Shown here: piece by piece, positions 55,277-64,000 of the stretch
Layout of the letters: each line of letters starts with the position of its first letter
How positions within the stretch are numbered: the stretch's first letter is position 1
NCBI GenBank assembly: GCA_024704765.1
Contig: JAKMXF010000321.1
Coordinates: forward strand, 1,054,001-1,118,000
Direction: 5' to 3'
DNA: 64,000 nt
From: Oopsacas minuta
Lineage: Eukaryota; Porifera; Hexactinellida; Lyssacinosida; Leucopsacidae
Translations under genes and position numbers: made by a program
Notes under the pieces: generated by a model
The model's database searches: none
What the model was told of the DNA's origin: nothing
Seen by the model: only the letters and a program-made list of their open reading frames with translations

Positions 55277-55938
55277 ATGAGTGAAGAGTCTTCTTCCAAC
55301 TCTGTAGACAATCAATTACAAGAGATGGATACTATAGGTCCTGGCACAAGAGCAGTTCTCACGGTCGAGGATAATAATCAGAAAATGTTAGATGAGCTAT
55401 TTAATCTCAAATCTAGTTCTCATCTCAACAGCAAACCGCTAAAGGAAAGAGGTCTGCCTTCCTCCTTGTGGAAGACTCATTCCAACAGTTCCAAGCAATT
55501 GTGCAGGCAGCTGCTCTCCTCCAACAACCAACATCCTTTCACATTTGACAAGGTATCTCCTAACATGACTCAATTCCCTCAAAATAACACGAGTACAACT
55601 CCATTTCCTGGTAGTACCACTCCATTTCCTGGTAGTACCACTCCATTTCCTGGTAGTACTACTCCATTTCCTGGAACTACTCCAAGCTCACAGCTACACT
55701 ACAAGTGAGTTTTAACTCAATTTATCTTGTACAGTTAACTCTCGTTGTAACAAAGTGCTCGGGGCCTGTTTTCATTTCGTTATAACTGGAGTTTACTGTA
55801 TTCAAATGGTTAAATTAGGGTTTATAATCCGTATTCCCGACTCATTTCACTTACGGGATTTGTTTTAATTCCAATCCCGATTTTCAATTCTGGTATTCCG
55901 TTCGTAGTTTCAAATGGTCAAAATTCTAAATTATTAAC

Positions 55939-55969
<31 letters not shown>

Positions 55970-58900
55970 TTATTTTTTGAATTAATCATATATTGTGTAA
56001 TGTCAGTTCAGTCTTCTAATAATTTCACGAATTGTATCAGGGTCATTCCATGAAAAATTCAACCAATGGTATGAAGAAAATCTCAAATTAATCTACCGTA
56101 AAATGGCCCTACTTTGACCAAATATAGAATCGAAATAATCGAGAATTATACTTCAAAATTATGACGCATATTTAAAAATTTCCTTAAATTTTGTCTGGTC
56201 ATTTTCGAGTCTATCACAGAATCATTTCGATCTTTCTTCACAACTTCAATATTTTGAGTTATGGTATACCCAGTGGCCAAAGTAGTCCCATTTTACTGTA
56301 ATATTTTACCAAAACCTTATCCTATATGTCTCATGAAAATTGTCATATATTAGTTTTCAATACCCATTGGTTATAGTTATGGCTTATCTAGTTTCAACGA
56401 TTTTTTATGATCGGATGCTTATTATTTAGAGTCTCCATTCGTTAAATTGGTTATATATTCCTGATCGCTGTGCATAAATGTAGTATTATTAATTATAAAT
56501 GTTAAGTAGGATGCTTTGTTCAAAATGTATCAAAACTGATTGCCTATGCTCATGCGTTTTTGTGCTAAAGCCCCCTAAAGTCAAGAATTCTTTAGAGAAA
56601 AATGAATCGACGTCCTCAAGTTTCAGGTTCAATTTATTCACGGATTCCTGGGATATAACACTTGCAGTTCATATACTCAAATATTTGTGTCTTTGTTTAG
56701 ATTTTTTATGTAATTTTCCATAAATATTAATTATTATTTCCATTTTATGGGAAAGTTTTCTTAACTAACAACAAAACTATACATTTATTCGGGACAAAAT
56801 ACACCGTTTCTGTAACACCGAAATCGAATGGAATTTGTTCCATCGAAGTTGTTAGTTAAGAAAAATTTCCCATAAAATGGAAATAATAATTAATATTTAT
56901 GGAAATTTACATAAAAAATCTAAACAAAGACACAAATATTTGAGTATATGAAGTGCAAGTGTTATATCCCAGGAATCCGTGAATAAATTGAACCTGAAAC
57001 TTGGGGACGTCGATTCATTTTTCTCTGAAGAATTTTGACTTTAGGGGGCTTTAGCACAAAAACTAGTTTAGTTGTTTTGGTAAAATGTGCTGTTAATCTG
57101 AGACAGGGTCAAAACTATTGAAATTTAAGAAAATGTAACTAAAAGGTAATATCTAATAAATAATCAAACTAGCAGAATTCGTGTATAAATAATTTCGTAC
57201 CTCTGAAATACTGAATACATTGGTGGGTATGACACCTTTCGGTTAATCGAATATAATTTTATCCTGGCAGTTAACTGGATATAGCGGCGGTTAACCAGTT
57301 AACCGGCTAACTGAATCCAGTCCTGTCTGAGATTTCACGCTGGGAGTATAACTAGTACTGGTAGATCTATATTGGGATGACCCATTATTAGCTTTTCTAA
57401 TTCTGAAATTCCTAGATTTATAAACCAAGTCAACTTCTATCCCCGAAATCCCGGTATTGTCATAAGACTTGCACTTGTCAAAAGGTCATGACCTGACCTG
57501 ACCTGACCTCAATTTCAGATCACTTTTATGTCATTTCGAGTATTTTCAGCTCCTTTTCAGGCTTCAGGGAATTTCGGTATTAATTCTTCTTTAATGATCT
57601 AACCTTGTTAATCTCGTCTTACCTCTAAATTGAATCATAGAACATTCAAATAGTCACGAGTATGATAAATAAAATATTTGAAATATCAAAATATACTATA
57701 TAGGGTAATCCAGTACGCTGAATCCGAATTTCGCATTTCAAGTTTCTCATATGTGCATTTGTTGTTGTTTTTATGAATATAAAGTAAACAAATAATTGAA
57801 ATATTAATTCAATTTTGCAATATTATACTTTGATAAATTCGAGTCCCATGCAAACACAAAATGTTCGCAAGCTGCGCAACTCGAGCAAGCGAAGCGGCTC
57901 GTATATATTATAATAATACAGATTATCTAAGCAGGCCATACCTATCCTGATACTTACCCGTAATGGCCTTACTAATTCCTATCTTTATCTACGCCATATA
58001 CACCATATTTTGGCAAAAACATTAAAGGGTTGATTTTGTTAATACCGTGGGTATCGTATATAAGATGTCTAATAAAATACCATCCTCTGGAAAACATCTA
58101 GAGGGATATATTTTGTCACTGAAAAATATGCGAATGACAAATTTTCTAAAATTTAGTAATATTCGAAGAAGTGCAGGATTGATATTTTATAGCTGAAAGG
58201 TTTTAATGCCCCATCAATGTACTTTAAGCCATTATTAGAGGGACTTTTCAATCTCTAATTTCGCCAAGGGGCCTCTAATTTGTAACGTGCTAATTACCAA
58301 ATATCATTTCATTTTGTCGTTTTCCATATTTTATGTGTTATCTCTACGGGGCTGTAACTAATACAGGGGGACGGACTCGAGCCCCTCTGACCCCTCCTCG
58401 GCGCCAATAGTCCATATAATGTGCCGATTGTTCATTCAATTGACATAGACCATGGGTAGTACAAGAAAAGTAAAATATTTTAAATTTGCTGAATCAAAGT
58501 AGTACGTAATTTTATGAATTATTAATTCTACATTACAGCAATTTTTGACACACCGTATATAGCACAACTATCTTGTAGCAGTGTTCCCTCCAATTCATGT
58601 CATGGGTAGCAACGCATCTGGATAATCCGAGGGATACCTCGCCTGAATCATTAGACGCTGTCTCGAATAGGTTGTTAATTATATTCCTCACTTCGTGAAG
58701 CTACATATAGCAAGCAAAGTGTGCTAGTATTTATGATTTCAGGTTTAATTTTGACCTAATTTCTACAGACAGCGCAACTATCCTCCTGTTAATCACACGA
58801 GGTCACGCTCCAGCCCCGCTACATGCTACAGTCAAGCTAGTCTGAGGCAGCATGCTCCTGCTGACGTGGGAGTGCAAGATTTTCACATACAACAACATCA

Positions 58901-61900
58901 ACAACATCATCAACAACCACCACAACAACTTGTAAATTGGAATCAAGACACTCAACCTGGATTGATGGAACAAATGACAACCAAGAGACGTCAACACTCT
59001 GTATGTTAGACTTAATTATGATTAAACATAGCCTACTATACATAAGGCCTCGCAGGTCCTTTGGATTTTGAACTGGGGATGTACGTGTCGACCGAAGTAT
59101 TTATATGAAGTTTCTACATTTTAGAAACGACTCATTATTTCCTGAATAAATGTGTTGCATATATGTAGAACACCCCATATTGGTCATTTTTAACATTATG
59201 CAATAATCTTCAGTGATATCGTAAAAATGTATTACAAAGGTATGGAAAGTCGGCTATTTACTACAAATTGGCTACCCTGATTTAACAATAAACATAACCT
59301 ACTATACATAAGGCTTCACAACTAATTATGGATATTGGACCAGGAATGTACGCCAACTCATCATGGGATTGTACGTCATCATGACTTTACAAAAATATCC
59401 AATTATCCAAATTTCGAAAGATTCAGAATTTCTTAATACTTGAGTCACGAAGTGCCAAGATTACTAACCAAAGGCGGCATAGCATCTCTAGTGTGGGGAC
59501 ATGCACATGTCAGAATTTACTGTTCTGATCTTGTCAGAATCGGGTTTTTAGAGTTCTGCACTTGTCAGAATAGTTTTTATCGAGTTTTGACTTTGTCAGA
59601 ATGGGTTTTAGCGAGTTTAATGTGCTCCGATTTGGGAGAATTAATTTTTGCATTTAGTTTCGACAGTATTTAGTTGTTTATTGTTTGGGATTGACGGATT
59701 TAAATATCACCTTCCGGTAAATCTTTAAATATAGCTGTATTATAAAAACACCAAGCCAGTTATCCAAATAATGTACTGAAATGCCTGCTCTTCTCAGCAC
59801 AAGCAAAGCTAGCTAGATAATCCAATCGAAATCCAATTCTCCCAAAGTCAAAACTCGATAAAACTATTCTGACAAGTGCAGAAACTAAATTTTCTGACAA
59901 AATCAGAACAGTACATTCTGACATGTGCAGCTCCCCCTCTAGCGTCACCACAGAAGACGATTGAATGTAATTTGGATGGACCATGGATAATAAAATCTTA
60001 AATTTGAACTATTCTGTGAATTCAAGGCAAGTAGTGGCGAGTATATTCTGTCGCGTATCGACCAATAACACTATTAAATTTAGTTGTTTGATACTTGAGC
60101 TAGCCTGGAGCACTAAGCTGTCACGCAGCCACCTAGCAAGCGAAGCGCGATAGTAGCTATTATTTTGCTTTTCTTTATAGAATGGATATCAATTTAATAT
60201 GAACGACTTTCCATCAAACTCCAATCAAGGAGAGATGGAATTTGGTAGATATTCTCACCCTCATTCTCTGTCTCAGCTCCAGCCCCAGCCCCAGCATGTC
60301 GCGTCGAATTTTCCCTCCAGACATACGCGGGCACACTCTAATGTCGACCACATAACTTTACCTCTGCCTAACGGCTGGGAGAGAAGATTTACTCCAGAAG
60401 GTGAAGTATTCTATGTTGACCATAACAGTCGTACTACTTCATGGAAACATCCAGGCCTTCTAGCACCTTCTTTTTTTCCTCAACAAGGTAACGCTGACTT
60501 TTAATTATCGCTATTTAGAATTAATTCTAAACTACTACAAAATCAATTTTTGAGGCATATAATGTTTAATTGTACGTAATATTAACCTTCTTGATTTATA
60601 AGTAATCTAAAGTTTGGGTTATATTTTTGATAATTGATTACATTAAGACTTTGAAAAGCTTCCCCCAAATTTAACATCCTAGATAGAACCCTGGCCCTGC
60701 TTAGGATAATTACACTTAGGGCAAGTACCAGGGAAGGCCAATGATCCGGTATTCCCGGGCTAGGTCGGGGTCAGTATTTTCAAATCCGGGCTAATGCTCC
60801 GTTTCCCCCTAGGACCGCTACTAAGAGGGCCAGTAGGCCACTAGCAAGTACATGGGTACACTTATGAAGTAATTAACGTATTTTAAGATAGCAGCTCCCT
60901 CCTGAAGGTGAATAGAATTAATCCTCTCCAGGGTGACTATTCGAGTAATCACGGTACATTAGGTAATTCTGTGTTTGTGTTGCCCAATTAGTTTAGCTGA
61001 AAATAAATAATTCAGCAATTTCTTGAATATTTGTACTGTGAATATACTACTAATCTAATAGGCTATATTCCCTGTTGTATAAATAATAAAACTCAGTAGT
61101 ATATGTAGCTTTCGGTAGGTTTGTTCTTATATCTAGTAGTTTCTCATAACCGATAATATTTCAATAAGAAAGGATGGGAATTAGTCACAAGCCATGGTTC
61201 TTATCGCTGGAATTTTCTTCGCAGGACTATTATTAGGCCATATAAAATAATATACTTGTTTATCATCTCCTCCCGCCCCATTTAATCTCCCTCCTCCGCA
61301 ATTTTTTATTTTAATACATATCTTTATTTAATACATATATTCGTAGATGAGCATCTTCGAAACAAGCTAATTATTTAACACTAGCGCCCTTCGCTTGCTA
61401 GGTCGCTGAGCAGTGTGGCTAACCATGCGATTTTTCGAAAATCCAAAAAGGTGGCAATGGCATCATAATTTCGTCAGGTGTTAATTTTCGTCCAAGACTC
61501 AAACCTGTCCGAGTCAACCCCAAATACCCCTCCCTGTATGGCAAAAATCAGCCCTGGGGTGTGCACGAAATTTGTATTACTATTATTTTGTATCATTACA
61601 CTGGGCAACATCAAATTTATTCCTCAAATGAAAATATATTACCTAGACTAACTTTGGGATGTTGATTCCAAATCTGAAATCAGAATTGGTCTATCACGTC
61701 AGGATTTCAAGATATGAAAATTCACGAAATTCGGATTTTGCATTGATTGGCACTATATTATAAGGTACTATACAGTACAAGTTAGGCCTATTGTACAATT
61801 TTCTTTCCCAGCGAATTGTTGGTCAACAATGCATATTATGTACGGTTAATATTAACATTATTTTGTAAATGTAATGTTCTATCTTTTGACAATTAATGCA

Positions 61901-63802
61901 TTCTTGAGTGTTCTTGGCCATGGCTATAAGGAGGGGTTATTTAGCCTACTTGCGGGTGGATTGTAGACTGTATCGATAAACCAACAACATTACTGTTTTG
62001 CAGAATTTTTAGTTTGTAACTGATTGTGTATTTAAGCTTTTTGTTTACAATGAATACGAGCAGAAGACAATGCACGAACCACCCAGATAACTTCTGCTAT
62101 ATTTGTGGAAAATTTACGCCGAAGCCCCAGCGAAGAAATATTGCCAATCGTGTCAAGATTGGCTACAAGTATTACTTTGGTTGCAAAGTTGGTGACCAAG
62201 ACAAGAACTGGGCACCTCACATCTGCTGTACCGTCTGCTATGCCAGTCTAATCCAATGGCTTAATGGAAAGAAGAAATCCATGCCATTTGCGGTACCTAT
62301 GATTTGGCGAGAACTTAAAAACCATACGTCGGATTGTTATTTTTGCACAACAAATATTGCTGGATTTTCGACCTCTATACCGTGATGGAATCGCGGTATA
62401 GAGGTCGATTTAACCCAAACATGATGGGGGACTACTGCTGGTTTCTCCAGCGTGAAACTGACACTGAACATGCTCGAAAGAGCAAGTGTATAAAGCACTT
62501 TTGAGAGGATACAATGTTATTTTTGTCTGGTTTAATCATCCTGGGTTGTGTTAAATTGTGCAAAATGATAATTCTGTTATTTTCACTAGCAATTACTGTG
62601 TTTATTACATGTAATGTTTTGTTCTGCACAGCCAAAATTAGCCAAAATGACAATTACGGGTTGTTGTGTGCATATGTCATATCTCAAAAACGTGACGTGT
62701 TAGAAAAAATCTAAGGCCAGATTTGGATTCAGCATAGCCATATTAGTCTAGGTAAACTTGAAACGAGCAAGGAATAAAAGATAAGTTGTAAAATGTTGTC
62801 CAGTGTTATTATTAAATTGTACAATAATTCAGATTATAGAGAGGAAGTGAATATTTATTTTTCCATATACAGTGTAAGCTTAATACGAACACCAACGGAC
62901 CGTACGGTTAAAATGTATTGGCATTTCCGGAGTTCATAAACCGGAGTATTATCCATTGAAGTACGGTTGTAGGGACCTGATTATGCACGAATATTGTTCG
63001 TCTTATCAGAAATTCGTATTAACGAGATAGTTTAAATAAATTAGTAAAATTACGCTAAGCAAAAAATAAAATAAAATACCGCCCCCCGCCCTTATTCGCA
63101 GAAAAAAATGGATGAGAAACAAGTAATTTATTTTACATGGCCTTATGAAAATTTATTACAATTGAATATTGGTTAGTTCTATTGAATTATTGAAGAAACA
63201 TATATTTTATCCTGAAAAATTACTAAAAGGTGAAGTTATGTCTATCCCCCTATAATATAGTATCATATCCCGATTAGTATCACTAATATGTCAATACGTA
63301 ATGGAATCAATTAGATATTAACTGGTATCTCGAGCTAGTGCTAATAGAACCTTCCACAAAATCAAAATTTGTAGATCACCCCTTATCCCGTGCCAATGGA
63401 ATTGTCTTTCTAACAAAAAGTTTGTACATACCGAAAAGGCTTACAACCGGCGTTCTTATAACCCGTACTCTTCTAATACAAAAACTATTGTAAGAAAATC
63501 GGTACAGGATTGAGAAATGGTTCATTACCGATATCCACTGTACAATTACTTTAGAGGATATATGCTATCAAGAGTAAGAGTAGTTATAAATTGTGATAAT
63601 TTTCATACTATCCCATTATTTGGTAATAAAATATCATATCTATCTTTAGCAATGGGATCTCCACAGCATCGACCCTCCTGCTTTCAACCCGGAGAGCTCA
63701 CCACTATCAGGGAAATAGCACAGCAACAGCAATTGCTGTCTAGAATGAATCTCAGTGATGAACCATTTTACTCACACTCTCATCAGGGTTCTCAGGACTC
63801 AG
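55277..63802 (+). CDS. YAP1: YAP/Yorkie transcriptional co-activator, first four exons (3' end outside)
   Basis: Exons: 55277-55704, 58769-59000, 60181-60487 and 63650-63802, all GT-AG and in phase. Exon 1 has the TEAD-binding segment: [17 protein letters not shown], then a [12 protein letters not shown] loop aligned with the R-L-R-K-L-P-D-S-F-F loop of YAP1. Four T-T-P-F-P-G-S repeats follow. Exon 2 carries H-T-R-S-R-S-S-P-A, equivalent to the LATS/14-3-3 site at human Ser127 (H-V-R-A-H-S-S-P-A), then a Gln/His-rich stretch. Exon 3 carries a second HxRxxS site (H-T-R-A-H-S), ten residues before the single WW domain (L-P-N-G-W-E-R-R-F ... [14 protein letters not shown]). Exon 4 has a Gln-rich helical segment and D-E-P-F-Y ... 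Q-D-S-G, resembling the C-terminal phosphodegron region. The last exon with any PDZ-binding tail lies beyond 64000. It partners TEAD/Scalloped in Hippo signalling. Confidence 0.92.
56096..56298. repeat. MITE copy B (same family as 8951-9185)
   Basis: The left end, CCGTAAAATGGCCCTACTTT, and right-end reverse complement, CAGTAAAATGGGACTACTTT, match the ends of copy A. TA flanks both sides (56094-56095, 56299-56300). It is non-coding, about 203 bp, and lies in YAP intron 1. Confidence 0.7.
56557..57062. repeat. Long inverted repeat, about 215-bp arms, in YAP intron 1
   Basis: The left arm, 56557-56772, and right arm, 56848-57062, are reverse complements with only scattered differences, separated by a 75-bp loop. 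The arms begin with TTTTTGTGCTAAAGCCCCCT. The frame at 56499-56723 lies in the left arm and is not a gene. The YAP pre-mRNA would fold here into a dsRNA stem of about 215 bp. Confidence 0.92.
59001..60180. other. YAP intron 2 with a second inverted repeat
   Basis: A 1.2-kb intron. Left arm about 59490-59650 and right arm about 59815-59950 share, in inverted orientation, words such as GCACTTGTCAGAATAGTTTT and GCACATGTCAGAAT; identity is lower than in the intron 1 repeat. The arms contain the repeated word CTTGTCAGAAT three or four times. Frames reported here are repeat-derived. Confidence 0.7.
62050..62385 (+). pseudogene. Cys-rich transposon-derived ORF, truncated
   Basis: An open frame of 111 residues, M-N-T-S-R-R-Q-C, with repeated Cys motifs: C-Y-I-C-G-K-F-T, then [13 protein letters not shown], then [19 protein letters not shown], then H-T-S-D-C-Y-F-C. 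This pattern recurs in many uncharacterised, repeat-borne proteins of invertebrates and probably binds zinc. The family usually continues past C-Y-F-C. Here the frame ends after 12 more residues, inside a palindrome, so the copy looks truncated by an insertion or rearrangement. It sits in YAP intron 3. A function is not known. Confidence 0.55.
62368..62409. repeat. Palindrome ending the Cys-rich ORF
   Basis: TCGACCTCTATACCG, then TGATGGAAT, then CGCGGTATAGAGGTCGA: an inverted repeat with a stem of about 15 bp and a loop of about 9 bases. The stem word ACCTCTATA is the same seen in repeats at 1010-1060 and 13760-14100. It fits a minimal MITE or a transposon excision scar with two abutting ends. 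Confidence 0.75.
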
Positions 63803-64000
63803 GTATGAAATTACCGTAACATTGTACAATTATCAACTGTCTTGCTAATACAATAATACTCAATACTGTAAGTCAGTGTTTCTCGACTTTTTCTAACTAC
63901 GGCAAACTTATTTCATTTATAATATTCAAGGCACACTTGTCTAAGGTAAATTCAATTTCAAACCGCAATGGAAAGATGTCCTTGAATTTTACCAAATATA
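63803..64000. other. Start of YAP intron 4
   Basis: Begins with GTATGA at the donor after ...GGACTCAG. No further exon is visible before the window ends. Confidence 0.6.

Larger units (their letters stand above)
55705..58768. other. YAP intron 1
   Basis: A 3.1-kb intron. It holds a repeat with the TAACAAAGTGCTC word (55736-55800), an AAT microsatellite (about 55942-55970), MITE copy B (56096-56298) and a long inverted repeat (56557-57062). The rest is AT-rich and unremarkable. Confidence 0.7.
60488..63649. other. YAP intron 3 with transposon-derived insert
   Basis: A 3.2-kb intron. It holds a Cys-rich ORF (62050-62385), a palindrome (62368-62409) and a repeat starting CAGTGTAAGCTTAATACGAA (about 62872-63040) whose other end, ATTCGTATTAACGAG, is roughly inverted, typical of pogo/Tigger-like MITEs (inference). 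The remainder shows no gene. Confidence 0.6.

Noticed and set aside
56499-56723. Frame with several Cys residues
   Set aside because: It falls in the left arm of the long inverted repeat in YAP intron 1, with no second support.
1-64000. tRNA, rRNA or other structured RNA genes
   Set aside because: I looked for box-B-like GGTTCGAATCC and for conserved rRNA stretches by eye and found none. A covariance-model scan would be decisive.

Overview
The window is 64 kb of AT-rich eukaryotic DNA. It has spliced genes (GT-AG introns), several DNA transposons and a clear metazoan-type gene set: a YAP/Yorkie co-activator, TRAF-like and NHL-repeat proteins, ARMC2, NDUFAF3, SAAL1, ACBD3 and SLX9. The best guess is an early-branching animal, perhaps a sponge. 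That guess rests on gene content and style only and is weak below the level of Metazoa. No rRNA or tRNA gene was recognised.

Layout. 1-5.6 kb: an unrecognised terminal exon, an intronless divergent actin whose ATPase residues are substituted, and a terminal RRM exon resembling MARF1. 5.6-10 kb: gene-free, with two MITE-like elements. 10.07-13.16 kb: a complete Ginger-like cut-and-paste transposon with an intact four-exon integrase-type transposase and TATA target duplications. Its right end stops 35 bp before the start codon of SLX9. 13.7-20 kb: dispersed repeats, a retroelement/PHD remnant, ACBD3 (two exons) and a MULE-type zinc-finger fragment. 20.20-21.53 kb: a complete mariner with TA duplications. 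21.6-22.8 kb: a coiled-coil/NHL protein. 23.6-32.0 kb: a decayed P-element-like (THAP) transposase gene split by a 6-kb KDZ-type transposon, which carries a KDZ transposase and an opposing Ulp1-protease/PHD gene. 32.8-34.3 kb: a TRAF-like protein.

35.7-53.8 kb is a row of six co-oriented, intronless genes: ARMC2, a sperm-tail PG-rich repeat protein, NDUFAF3, beta-hexosaminidase, SAAL1, and an 8-kb uninterrupted ORF. That last ORF is the highlight. One polypeptide of about 2,664 residues joins a Dicer/RIG-I-type DECH helicase, a cellular (QDE-1/RDR-type) RNA-dependent RNA polymerase with its DLDGD site intact, and a Cid1/TUT-type nucleotidyltransferase with its Asp triad intact. In fission yeast the corresponding activities are separate subunits of the RNA-directed RNA polymerase complex (Rdp1, Hrr1, Cid12). 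The fusion therefore suggests a one-protein small-RNA amplification machine. A 210-bp foldback element lies just upstream of its start codon.

55.3 kb to the right edge holds the first four exons of a YAP/Yorkie gene (TEAD-binding segment, two LATS-type HxRxxS sites, one WW domain, C-terminal phosphodegron-like segment). Its long introns hold a MITE, a long inverted repeat with arms of about 215 bp, a second inverted repeat and a transposon-derived Cys-rich ORF. The last YAP exon is outside the window.

Together the window pairs an active-looking transposon load and foldback dsRNA sources with a single-gene RNA-silencing amplifier. The functional link is inference.
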